Positions 53,490-61,942 of a stretch of 64,000 nt of DNA are shown one piece after another. A program made the translations under genes and the position numbers. Numbering within the stretch: the first letter of the stretch is position 1; every line of letters begins with the position of its first letter. The DNA comes from Saprospiraceae bacterium (GTDB lineage Bacteria > Bacteroidota > Bacteroidia > Chitinophagales > Saprospiraceae), in assembly GCA_020627705.1 (NCBI GenBank), contig JAHDGJ010000011.1:1-64000 (forward strand), given 5' to 3'. The notes under the pieces are model-generated. The model was not told the DNA's origin. It ran no database searches and saw nothing but the letters and a program-made list of their open reading frames with translations.

Positions 53490-54494
53490 TTGAGAAAGGT
53501 ATTAATAATAAGTTTCTTGTTTTTGTTTTCCTGGTATTGCCGAGGACAGGATCCTGTATTTAGCCAGTTTTACAACGCCCCATTAGAACTAAATCCTGCG
53601 TTTGCTGGGAATTCTTACGCTTCTACTGTTGCCTTGAATTATAGAAATCAATGGCCGCTGGTACAAAATGTTTATCAAACCTATTCGGCATCTATTGATA
53701 AATACGTAGATAGATATCGATCAGGATTAGGTTTAAACCTTTCCACAGATAGTGCAGGTGATGGTGCGCTAAAGACTACAAAGATTTCTTCCTTTTACGC
53801 TTACAGGCTTCCGGTTAAGGATGATATGTATTTAAAAATAGGAATAGAAGCAGGCGTTATCAATGCGAGATTGGATTGGAATAAATTATTTTTTCCAGAT
53901 CAAATTGATCCAGAATTTGGCAGAGTATCGCCGGGCGGGACTCCTTTTCCAAGTTTCGAGGTACAACCAGATAAACTATCAAACAATTATTTTGACGTTT
54001 CCTCTGGCTTGCTTTTGTACAATCCATTGTTTTTTGCTGGTTTATCTTTCAAGCATTTAACCTCACCAGATGACTCCTTTTTAAATGGAGGAAACACTTT
54101 TGCAGGATTGCCGATGAGGATCTCATTTCATGGAGGGTTTCAAATAAATTTGGAAGAAGGAAGAAATAAAAAAGACGAAGGTGCGTTTATAACTCCAAAT
54201 GTCCTTTACGTAAGACAGGCTGATTTTTCACAATTGACTTTTGGAGCATATACGAGTTATCGACAATTACTTGTCGGAGCTTGGTATAGGCATGCGTTTT
54301 CTAACCCTGATGCGGTGATAGCATCTTTAGGGGTACGGACCGGTGCTGTTAAAATCAGTTATAGTTTTGACTTCACAGTTTCCTCATTATCAATAGATAC
54401 GGGAGGAAGCCACGAAATAGGAATACTTATTAATATGGAACGTGTAACACAGCCGCCATCCAAGTTAAATGACTGCTTAAGCTTGTTTAGGTGA
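53490..54494 (+). CDS. PorP/SprF-family type IX secretion outer-membrane protein
   Basis: The 334-residue product has a short signal sequence (ending near CRGQ) and begins with DPVFSQFYNAPLELNPAFAGN, the diagnostic opening of PorP/SprF. Barrel-like strands follow (LALNY-type NYRNQW, FYAYRLPV, SSGLLLYNPLFFAGLSFKHLT, LTFGAYTSYRQLLVGAWYRHA). PorP proteins help anchor or export specific T9SS substrates, often those with type B domains such as SprB-like adhesins. The start codon is TTG at 53490: a stop lies 24 bases upstream in frame and there is no other usual start before the hydrophobic segment. It is divergent from porU and precedes gldJ by 88 bp. Confidence 0.9.
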   Translation: MRKVLIISFLFLFSWYCRGQDPVFSQFYNAPLELNPAFAGNSYASTVALNYRNQWPLVQNVYQTYSASIDKYVDRYRSGLGLNLSTDSAGDGALKTTKISSFYAYRLPVKDDMYLKIGIEAGVINARLDWNKLFFPDQIDPEFGRVSPGGTPFPSFEVQPDKLSNNYFDVSSGLLLYNPLFFAGLSFKHLTSPDDSFLNGGNTFAGLPMRISFHGGFQINLEEGRNKKDEGAFITPNVLYVRQADFSQLTFGAYTSYRQLLVGAWYRHAFSNPDAVIASLGVRTGAVKISYSFDFTVSSLSIDTGGSHEIGILINMERVTQPPSKLNDCLSLFR

Positions 54495-54557
54495 GTGTGG
54501 TATAATTTATGCGTCCAATTGATGGAGAAATTTTCAATATAGCTTGACTCTATTTTA

Positions 54558-54565
54558 TATATTTG
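54558..54565 (+). promoter_or_regulatory. TATATTTG promoter box ahead of gldJ
   Basis: A perfect TAnnTTTG element lies 17 bp before the gldJ ATG. A TTGAC word 14 bp upstream is too close for a standard -33 box, so the assignment is moderate. Confidence 0.45.
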
Positions 54566-54582
54566 TCAACCTCTAACTAAAA

Positions 54583-56100
54583 ATGAGCATGAAAAATCTT
54601 TTGCAATTATGTTTTTTACTTCTTTTTTCAGCTGCAATGTTAACTTCTTGTAACAGAGGCGATGGTGGGGAAAGATCAGATTCAACAGGAAGAAAGTATA
54701 ACGACCCGGATTGGGGCGGTTTCGAAAAATTAGATTACGAAGGTCAAATTGCTGGACCAAATCTAGTACTTGTTGAAGGTGGTACATTTAATATGGGAGC
54801 TACTGAGCAAGATGTCACCTTTGAATGGAATAATATTCCTAGAAGAGTTACTGTTTCTTCTTTTTATATGGATGAAACGGAAGTTACGAACATCGCATAC
54901 AAAGAATATATGTTTGACATAAGAAGGAAATTCCCTTCTTACCCTGATGTTTGGAAAAATTCTTTACCCGATACTTTGGTGTGGCGTGATGAGCTTTCAT
55001 TTAACGAGCCTTTGGTTGAAACTTATTTAAGACACCCTTCTTATGACGAATATCCTGTGGTAGGAGTAAGTTGGTTACAAGCGCAAGAATATTGTAAGTG
55101 GCGAAGTGATGCTGTGAATGAAATGTTGCTTATTGAAAGAGGGATATTAAATCCAAACCCAGATCAAATTGATTCTGATAATTTTAATACTGAAGCATAT
55201 TTAGCAGGACAATATCAAGGTAACGTAAGGAAAAATCTTGAAGATAAGTCTGTAGAAGGTGGTGAAAGAGCCGTAAGATTTGAAGATGGTATACTCTTAC
55301 CAGATTATAGATTACCTACTGAGGCAGAATGGGAGTATGCTGCATTGGCTTTAAAAGGCAAACAAGCTACGACTCAAGATGAAAACATAACTGATAGAAG
55401 ATATTATCCATGGGACGGGAATACAGCTCGTTATAAGAAAAGAGATAAATATCAAGGAATGATCTTGGCTAACTTCAAAAGAGGTAGGGGAGATTATATG
55501 GGAATGGCAGGAGCCCTAAATGATAGAGCTTCAACTCCAGGTCCTTCAAGAGAATTTTTCCCTAATGATTTTGGTTTATACAATATGGCAGGAAATGTTT
55601 CTGAGTGGGTACAAGATGTATATCGTCCAATGACTCAAATGTCTTTGAGAGATGCAGATAACCACGATCTTAATCCATTCAGAGGAAATGAATTCATGAC
55701 CAAAGAATTGGACGAAGAAGGAAGACCTGTAGAAAAAGATAGTTTGGGTAGACTAAAATATACCATGGTTGATGATTCTACGCTGATCTCTCGTGAAAAT
55801 TATAAAAGAAGCAATGTGAAAGATTACACAGATGGTGATACTTCTTCCTATGTTTTTTATGGTTATGGAGAAACAACGTTGATCAGCGATAAAGCTAGAG
55901 TTATCAAAGGTGGTTCTTGGGCGGATAGACTGTATTGGCTTTCTCCAGGGACAAGAAGGTTTAAAGACGAAGACAAATCAGACAGAACCTTAGGTTTTAG
56001 ATGTGCAATGATTCGTGTGGGAGGATCCGTTGGAAATGAAGATACTGGTGGTAACCACTTCAAAAACAGTGGTAAAAAAATGAAGAGAAGATATAAATAA
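54583..56100 (+). CDS. gldJ: Gliding-motility/T9SS lipoprotein GldJ (GldK paralogue), formylglycine-generating-enzyme fold
   Basis: The 505-residue product is a lipoprotein: lipobox LTSC with Cys23. Its body has the SUMF1/FGE fold (LVEGGTFNMGAT, SFYMDETEVTNIAYKEYM, VVGVSWLQAQEYCKWR, RLPTEAEWEYAAL, NMAGNVSEWVQDVY, VIKGGSWADR, LGFRCAMIR). GldJ and GldK both fit this description. I prefer GldJ because the gene lies with porU/porV and next to murF, as in flavobacteria, and porL, porM and porN are not adjacent. In flavobacteria GldJ is needed for gliding and stabilises T9SS proteins. No FGE catalytic activity is implied. It ends in a strong terminator. Confidence 0.85.
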   Translation: MSMKNLLQLCFLLLFSAAMLTSCNRGDGGERSDSTGRKYNDPDWGGFEKLDYEGQIAGPNLVLVEGGTFNMGATEQDVTFEWNNIPRRVTVSSFYMDETEVTNIAYKEYMFDIRRKFPSYPDVWKNSLPDTLVWRDELSFNEPLVETYLRHPSYDEYPVVGVSWLQAQEYCKWRSDAVNEMLLIERGILNPNPDQIDSDNFNTEAYLAGQYQGNVRKNLEDKSVEGGERAVRFEDGILLPDYRLPTEAEWEYAALALKGKQATTQDENITDRRYYPWDGNTARYKKRDKYQGMILANFKRGRGDYMGMAGALNDRASTPGPSREFFPNDFGLYNMAGNVSEWVQDVYRPMTQMSLRDADNHDLNPFRGNEFMTKELDEEGRPVEKDSLGRLKYTMVDDSTLISRENYKRSNVKDYTDGDTSSYVFYGYGETTLISDKARVIKGGSWADRLYWLSPGTRRFKDEDKSDRTLGFRCAMIRVGGSVGNEDTGGNHFKNSGKKMKRRYK

Positions 56101-56120
56101 GTCATAGGTACTTAACTTAG

Positions 56121-56165
56121 TAGCCCTTGTTGCTGTTGTATACAGAAACAAGGGCTATTTTATTT
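56121..56165 (+). terminator. Terminator after gldJ, ending 2 bp before murF
   Basis: Arms TAGCCCTTGTT and AACAAGGGCTA (11 bp) are separated by 15 nt and followed by TTTTATTT. The murF ATG is at 56168, so the murF transcript must either start after this or read through it. Confidence 0.8.
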
Positions 56166-56167
56166 CT

Positions 56168-57445
56168 ATGAATATTGAACGATTATATAAGTTATTCCAG
56201 CGAAGTACGGGCATCAGCACAGATACTCGAACTATAAAAAAAGGAGATTTATATTTTGCCCTTCGAGGCGAGCGGTTTGATGGGAATACATATGCCATTG
56301 AGGCGATTGAAAAAGGAGCCATAGCAAGTATTGTTGCCTCGGACACCAAGATAGATCATGCCCTGTGCATTGGGGTAGAGGATACCTTGCTAGCTCTACA
56401 AAAACTCGCAACCTTTCATCGCCAAAAATTTGATATTCCAGTTTTAGCAATTACAGGTTCCAATGGTAAGACAACGACAAAAGAATTGATTAATGCTGTT
56501 TTATCAAAGAAATACAAAGTCAAGGCTACCAAAGGAAATCTAAACAATCATATTGGTGTTCCTCTAACTATACTTTCATGGGCAGAAGATATTGAATTTG
56601 CCATTGTTGAAATGGGAGCCAATCATATGGGCGAAATAAAACTGTTGTCCGAAATTACTCGACCAAATTTTGGCTTAATTACAAATATTGGAAAGGCCCA
56701 CCTAGAAGGATTCGGAAGTTTGGAGGGGGTGCGCAAAGGCAAACTTGAGTTAGCGGATTTTTTAGAAAATATTGGAGGTACGTTCTTTAAAAATATGGAG
56801 GATCCAAAGTTGTCAAAAACAGCTTATACAAATGAAGTTCCTTATGGAGCAAGCAACCTAGAAGTACTTTCTGAGGCTCCCATTGTTATTCGTAGGGAAG
56901 AACATATTTTGAAAACAAATTTGTTTGGTTCTTATAACCTATTTAATATATCGTGCGCCCTTAAAATTGGGGAATATTTTGATCTTGATTTTGACCAAAT
57001 CAAGGAAGGTATTGAGTCATATGTTCCAACAAATAATAGATCTCAAATAATTGAAAATCCTAAAACCAAAGTAAAAGTGGTGCTTGATGCCTATAATGCG
57101 AATCCCAGCAGCATGGAGTTGGCCTTGTCAAGTTTTGCGCACACCTATGAAAACACCTGTGTTATTCTAGGGTCTATGAAGGAAATGGGGGCATACTCAG
57201 CTGAGGAGCACTTACGGATAGCCAACCTGTGCAAAACCCTTGCATTTAATCTGGTTTTACTAGTTGGGGAAGAATTTGAGGTCGCGGAGGTCTCTTCATC
57301 CGTGTTCACTTTCAAATCCACAGAGGAATGTAAAGTTTTCGTTAAAAAAATGAATGATTTACCACGTAATTTCTTGATAAAAGGATCAAGATTCCATGCT
57401 TTGGAGCAATTAGCTGATATAATTTTAAATGAAACCTCAGAATGA
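56168..57445 (+). CDS. murF: UDP-N-acetylmuramoyl-tripeptide--D-alanyl-D-alanine ligase
   Basis: MurF joins D-Ala-D-Ala to the UDP-MurNAc-tripeptide in cytosolic peptidoglycan synthesis. The 425-residue product has the N-terminal MurF domain (STDTRTIKKGDLYFALRG), the ATP loop ITGSNGKTTTKE (residues 95-106), the central domain with VEMGANHMGEI and ITNIGKAHLEGFGS, and the C-terminal domain with VLDAYNANPSSMELAL. Length is normal. The leader before the ATG is only 10 bp after the gldJ terminator stem, so expression may depend on readthrough or on a promoter inside gldJ. Confidence 0.95.
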   Translation: MNIERLYKLFQRSTGISTDTRTIKKGDLYFALRGERFDGNTYAIEAIEKGAIASIVASDTKIDHALCIGVEDTLLALQKLATFHRQKFDIPVLAITGSNGKTTTKELINAVLSKKYKVKATKGNLNNHIGVPLTILSWAEDIEFAIVEMGANHMGEIKLLSEITRPNFGLITNIGKAHLEGFGSLEGVRKGKLELADFLENIGGTFFKNMEDPKLSKTAYTNEVPYGASNLEVLSEAPIVIRREEHILKTNLFGSYNLFNISCALKIGEYFDLDFDQIKEGIESYVPTNNRSQIIENPKTKVKVVLDAYNANPSSMELALSSFAHTYENTCVILGSMKEMGAYSAEEHLRIANLCKTLAFNLVLLVGEEFEVAEVSSSVFTFKSTEECKVFVKKMNDLPRNFLIKGSRFHALEQLADIILNETSE

Positions 57446-57460
57446 CAAGAACTTGTCATT
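57441..57460. terminator. Hairpin overlapping the murF stop codon
   Basis: AATGACAAG and CTTGTCATT form a perfect inverted repeat around AA, starting two bases before the murF stop codon TGA. The following bases are ATTTGTT, only weakly T-rich, so termination is possible but not sure. The rest of the interval to 57704 contains no gene. Confidence 0.4.
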
Positions 57461-57704
57461 ATTTGTTAGAACCCTTGTGAAATCTCGAAATAATTAGACA
57501 TAAATCGATGCTTCAACGGTATAAGTGTCTGTTTTAGCATCATATTTGCAGTAAGAGCAAATAAAATGACGTTTTTTGGCAAGTTCTATGTTACTATAGA
57601 AGATTTAAGCGTCTATTAAAAGGTATGAAGGTATTTTTACTTATATGCACAATATTTACTAACTTTACTATCTAGAATAAGACTATAATTTAAATTTTTA
57701 CCCT

Positions 57705-59555
57705 ATGACAAAACGATTCTTAACATTGATGCTTGCGGCATTCACTTTTTTTGCTGCTCACGCTCAAGAGGAAGAAGTCATCGAAGTTATTGAAGAAACA
57801 GTGGTTAATGATGCATTCATTACACCTGTAATTTCCGATGATATGACTATAGATCCTGAACAAAACGAACAATGGAGACTTGGTCAATACAAATATTCTG
57901 CAAAGCCTAAAAATGCGTGGGAACTTGGAGTTCATGCAGGTCACTTTTTTATCGACGGTGATGTTGATAGAAAATTGCCAGGTGGTTTTGGACTTGGATT
58001 ACATCTAAGAAAAGCGATTCACTACGCCTTCTCTATTAGAGGAGATTTGTTTTATGGACAAGCGAAGGGTTTGGATCCGCATATGTGGTCCTCTCCTGAT
58101 GCGACTAAAGCAGGAACTGCTGCACCTGGTGATAATGGTGGTGGATTGGTCGAATCTACTTTCTCTGCATATAAATTGTCAAATGGAGGTCCAGGGTATT
58201 GGTTCCCTTCACATAAAACAACGTACATCTACGGTGCTTTACAAGGTGTAATTAATATTGGAAATATTTTGTTTCACAACGAAAGAAACAAATGGAATTG
58301 GTATATGACTATTGGTGCTGGTCTTGATTCTCACAAAGCAGAACTTGATTTGTTGGATGGCAATGGTAACCCATACTTCAATCTAATTGATCAAACACAA
58401 TGGACACACGAGAAATTTAACACCAAGTCAGGAAGACAAGATATCAAAGATGCTTTAGAAGGAATCTACGATGGTGAGTACGAAACAGAAGGTTTCAAAA
58501 AAGCGGGTATTTTTAGATTAGGTGATGAGACAAACATTCACGTAGTATTCACTACGTCTGCGGGAGTTTCAAGAAAAATAAACAAGAGATTTAATATTGG
58601 TTTGGAGCATCAAGTAATGCTTTCTGATAACGATTACCTTGATGGTATCAAATTTAGAACTTCAGAGGATCAAACAAACAACGCTGATATAGGGCACTAT
58701 ACCAACTTAAGGTTAGCTGTTAATTTGGGTAACTTTGATAGTGTTACTGAGCCTTTATATTGGATGAATCCACTTGATGCTGCAATGAATGATGTTGCTG
58801 CATTGAAGCAAAGACCAGAGCTTGATTTAACTGATGCTGATGGTGATGGTATTGTTGATATGTTAGATCAAGAATTAGATACACCTGATGGATGTGCAGT
58901 TGACACAAGAGGTATCACTTTAGATAGTGATGGTGATGGACTTGCTGATTGTAAGGACAAAGAGCCATATTCTCCTCCAGGGTACCAAGTAGATGCTGAA
59001 GGTGTAGCCGATGTTCCAGTTGCATGTTGTATCACTGAAGATGATGTTAACAGAATTGTTGATGAAAAAACTGCTTCAATCAGAAGTACTCCAACAGTTG
59101 TTGAATCAGGATGTGGCGAGTGGTTCTTACCAATGATTCACTTTGATTCAGGTAAGTCATACATCAAGCCAGAATTCTACGGTCAGTTGCACCATGTAGC
59201 TACTGTAATGAAGATGTGTCCAGAGTTATGTATCGTTGCTCAAGGTCATACTGATAACAGAAATTCAAATGAATTTAACAATGTGTTATCATATAACAGA
59301 GCTAAAGCAGCTGTTGACTATCTATCATCTAACTACGGAATCGATAGAAGCAGAATTAAATTAATGTACGGAGGAGAAGATAATCCTTTAGTAAATGGTT
59401 CAGGTGCTAGTAACAACTACATGAACAGAAGAGTTGAGTTTAGAGTATGTAGTGGAAACGATTTTGATATGGGTAGACCTGCAGGTGCAAGTGTAAACTC
59501 AGGATCTGTTATTCAAGGATCACAATACAATGGTAATAAGAGTTCTGGGTATTAA
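57705..59555 (+). CDS. OmpA-family outer-membrane protein with thrombospondin type 3-like Ca2+ region
   Basis: The 616-residue product has a signal peptide (to AHAQ), a beta-barrel-like N-terminal part (about residues 60-370, beginning near AWELGVHAGHFFIDGD), an Asp-rich linker with TDADGDGIVDMLDQELDTP and LDSDGDGLADCKDKEPYS (thrombospondin type 3-like calcium sites), and an OmpA_C peptidoglycan-binding domain (FDSGKSYIKPEFYGQL, GHTDNRNSNEFNNVLSYNRAKAAVDYL). It should connect the outer membrane with peptidoglycan. Relatives are often abundant and sometimes linked to T9SS. It is a single gene with a strong terminator. Codon use is uniform, with many GAT/AAT, suggesting high expression in this AT-rich context. 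Confidence 0.9.
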   Translation: MTKRFLTLMLAAFTFFAAHAQEEEVIEVIEETVVNDAFITPVISDDMTIDPEQNEQWRLGQYKYSAKPKNAWELGVHAGHFFIDGDVDRKLPGGFGLGLHLRKAIHYAFSIRGDLFYGQAKGLDPHMWSSPDATKAGTAAPGDNGGGLVESTFSAYKLSNGGPGYWFPSHKTTYIYGALQGVINIGNILFHNERNKWNWYMTIGAGLDSHKAELDLLDGNGNPYFNLIDQTQWTHEKFNTKSGRQDIKDALEGIYDGEYETEGFKKAGIFRLGDETNIHVVFTTSAGVSRKINKRFNIGLEHQVMLSDNDYLDGIKFRTSEDQTNNADIGHYTNLRLAVNLGNFDSVTEPLYWMNPLDAAMNDVAALKQRPELDLTDADGDGIVDMLDQELDTPDGCAVDTRGITLDSDGDGLADCKDKEPYSPPGYQVDAEGVADVPVACCITEDDVNRIVDEKTASIRSTPTVVESGCGEWFLPMIHFDSGKSYIKPEFYGQLHHVATVMKMCPELCIVAQGHTDNRNSNEFNNVLSYNRAKAAVDYLSSNYGIDRSRIKLMYGGEDNPLVNGSGASNNYMNRRVEFRVCSGNDFDMGRPAGASVNSGSVIQGSQYNGNKSSGY

Positions 59556-59582
59556 TATCCAGGAGCCTTTAAATTATAGAAG

Positions 59583-59614
59583 AGCCCGGATCAATTTTGA
59601 TTCGGGCTTTTTTT
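59583..59614 (+). terminator. Terminator of the OmpA-family gene
   Basis: A 10-bp stem (AGCCCGGATC/GATTCGGGCT, one G-T pair) around AATTTT is followed by seven T, 27 bp after the stop codon. Confidence 0.92.
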
Positions 59615-59904
59615 GTTTGTACTCAAAAGATTTAATACCATTTCTAGAATCATATAGAACAATCAGTCACTGAGTTGCTTCCAAGGCAATGGTCAAATTC
59701 TAAAGATGCTCAATGTTGGCTTATAGAAGCCATTCATTCTATACTGCTTATTTTGATTGAGCAATACTGCGAATGATTAGCTTGTTTCAATGATATATGC
59801 TTCCTTCCCATAATGATCCTGCGCGAGTACTCAAACCTAAAATCTATCCTCAATAAATTAAGTCCTAGAGAATCTGTATTAAGAAAGCTTGGTTTCGTTA
59901 GTGT
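59615..59904. other. 290-bp gene-free region
   Basis: I see no ORF, tRNA or strong hairpin in this interval between the OmpA-gene terminator and the convergent pyruvate dehydrogenase E2 gene. It may hold the 3' UTR of the latter. Confidence 0.5.
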
Positions 59905-61203
59905 CTAGTTCAAGAGCAGTGAAACAGGGTTCTCTAAAAGCTGTTTGACTAATTGTAAAAACTTGGAACCTGTCGCACCATCTACCACACGATGATCACA
60001 TGACAAGGTAACGTTCATCATAGAACCTACTTCCAGTTTTCCATTGACCACAATGGCTTTTTCTTTAATACCACCTACAGCCATAATACACGCATCTGGC
60101 GGATTTATGATGGCAGTAAATTCATCAATTCCAAACATCCCTAGATTTGAAATGGTGAAGGTGTTTCCTTGCATTTCATCCATTTGGAGCTTCTTTGATT
60201 TAGCTTTTCCAGCTAAGCCTCTAACTTGGGTATTGATCTGATTCAATGACATTTGATCAGCGTTGAATAAAACCGGTACTAATAAACCGTCCTCAACTGC
60301 TACGGCTACTCCAATGTTAATGTCTTCGTTTATACGAATATGATCCTCCATCCAAGAAGAATTGATTGCCGGATGTGCTCTAAGAGCTAGGCCACAAGCC
60401 TTAATGACCATATCATTGAAGGATACTTTTTCATCTGAGACTGCCTTTAAATCATTTCTGATGGCCACTGCTTTGGTCATATTTATTTCAAGCGACAGAT
60501 AAAAATGAGGCGCAGAAAATTTACTTTCTCCTAATCTTCGTGCGATGGTTTTTCGCATTTGACTAATCTCATTACGACCATAGTTTACTCCAGATGGTGG
60601 AGCAATGTTAATTTTCTTTGGTGCATTCTTCTTTGATGGCGATTGTATAATTCTAGGTTGCTTCAGATAGAGTTCAACATCCTTTTTAACAATTCTTCCG
60701 CCATCTCCTGTGCCAGAGATATTTCCTAAACTGACTCTAGATTTGTTCGCCAATTTTCTTGCCAACGGAGAAGCTAAAATTCTACCATTATCTGCTGTAA
60801 GAGTAAGCGAAGGAGCCGCTGTGGTTTTTACAGGAGTACTGGGGCTAAGCTTGACTTCTTTTTTAGGGGCAGTTTTAACAGGTTCTGGAGCAACCTCAAC
60901 GACTTCCTTTTGGGTAGCGCTTTGCAAATTTGCTTCTTCTTCCGCCAACTGACTTTTAAAGTCTTCGCCTTTTTTACCAATTACTGCGATGATTCCATCT
61001 ACTGGTACAGGTCCTTTTTCTATCCCTATATGCAGAAGAACTCCGGAGTGAAAGCTTTCCAATTCCATGGTTGCTTTGTCGGTTTCTACCTCAGCAAGGA
61101 CGTCACCAGGCTCTACAGCGTCGCCTACGCTTTTCATCCAAGCAACAATATTTCCTTCTTCCATCGTGTCGCTCAATCGCGGCATTTTGATAATCTCAGC
61201 CAT
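59905..61203 (-). CDS. Pyruvate dehydrogenase complex E2, dihydrolipoamide acetyltransferase
   Basis: E2 transfers the acetyl group from lipoate to CoA in the pyruvate dehydrogenase complex. The 432-residue product has one lipoyl domain (residues 2-77; lipoylated Lys43 in VETDKATMELES), a proline/lysine-rich linker, a peripheral subunit-binding domain (ILASPLARKLANKSRVSLGNISGTG, about 143-180) and a catalytic domain with ISNLGMFGIDEFTAIINPP and the active-site His404 in SCDHRVVDGATG. The E1 genes and lpd are not adjacent, although in Bacteroidota they may lie upstream on the same strand elsewhere. It diverges from recR (103-bp gap). Confidence 0.93.
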   Translation of the reverse strand: MAEIIKMPRLSDTMEEGNIVAWMKSVGDAVEPGDVLAEVETDKATMELESFHSGVLLHIGIEKGPVPVDGIIAVIGKKGEDFKSQLAEEEANLQSATQKEVVEVAPEPVKTAPKKEVKLSPSTPVKTTAAPSLTLTADNGRILASPLARKLANKSRVSLGNISGTGDGGRIVKKDVELYLKQPRIIQSPSKKNAPKKINIAPPSGVNYGRNEISQMRKTIARRLGESKFSAPHFYLSLEINMTKAVAIRNDLKAVSDEKVSFNDMVIKACGLALRAHPAINSSWMEDHIRINEDINIGVAVAVEDGLLVPVLFNADQMSLNQINTQVRGLAGKAKSKKLQMDEMQGNTFTISNLGMFGIDEFTAIINPPDACIMAVGGIKEKAIVVNGKLEVGSMMNVTLSCDHRVVDGATGSKFLQLVKQLLENPVSLLLN

Positions 61204-61306
61204 TATACTTTAATTTAATCCGTAAAGTTAATAATACTGTTAAAATCATGGGGCGATTCTTAAAAAATCGATTCATAGTCATATTATAATTATTTAAATT
61301 TATGTT

Positions 61307-61921
61307 GTGATATTTTCATCGAAAAAATTGGAATCGGCTGTAGATGCACTGAGTTCATTGCCAGGTGTAGGTAGAAAGACTGCGCTGAGATTGGCTCTGC
61401 ATTTAGAAAAGGACGATTTGGGATTAGTTGAGCGATTAGGTAAGAGCCTTATAGAATTGAAGACTCTAACCAAACGTTGCGCCAAATGTCATAATCTTTC
61501 TGACGAAGATGTTTGTAATATTTGTTTGCAAGCTCATCGAAGACAGGATTTAATTTGTGTTGTAGAGTCAATACGTGATGTCATGGCCATTGAAGAAACG
61601 GGACAGTTTAATGGCCTCTATCATGTGTTGGGTGGGCGTATTTCACCTTTAGAGGGTGTTGGTCCTGAAGATCTTTCCATTGAATTGTTACAACAACGAG
61701 TAGCTACAGGAAAAGTTAATGAAATCATCATGGCAATTAGTCCTTCCATTGAAGGAGAAACTACCATTTATTATATATCCAAAACCTTGGAAGACTATCA
61801 ATTGGACATTTCAATAATTGCAAGAGGTATTTCTTTTGGTGGCGAATTAGAATATGCCGACGAATTGACTTTGAGCAGATCAATTGAAAGTAGAATACCA
61901 TATCAATCAAAGAACTCGTAA
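61307..61921 (+). CDS. recR: Recombination mediator RecR
   Basis: RecR acts with RecO and RecF to load RecA on single-strand gaps. The 204-residue product has the HhH-like region LSSLPGVGRKTALRLALHL, the C4 zinc finger with Cys58, Cys61, Cys70 and Cys73, and the TOPRIM domain with CVVESIRDVMAIEETGQFNGLYHVLGGRISPLEGVGPEDL. The Walker-like ending RGISFGGELEYADELTL is present. The start codon is GTG at 61307: the nearby ATG at 61302 is out of frame, and the sequence after GTG (IFSSKKLESAVD) fits the family start. It is followed after 21 bp by the glycosyltransferase. Confidence 0.94.
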   Translation: MIFSSKKLESAVDALSSLPGVGRKTALRLALHLEKDDLGLVERLGKSLIELKTLTKRCAKCHNLSDEDVCNICLQAHRRQDLICVVESIRDVMAIEETGQFNGLYHVLGGRISPLEGVGPEDLSIELLQQRVATGKVNEIIMAISPSIEGETTIYYISKTLEDYQLDISIIARGISFGGELEYADELTLSRSIESRIPYQSKNS

Positions 61922-61942
61922 TTTGGTAAATAATTTTGCCAA

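Noticed and set aside
54583-56100. Formylglycine-generating enzyme that would mature the sulfatase at 35938
   Set aside because: The FGE fold is shared by GldJ/GldK lipoproteins; the lipobox and the neighbouring T9SS genes support the structural role.
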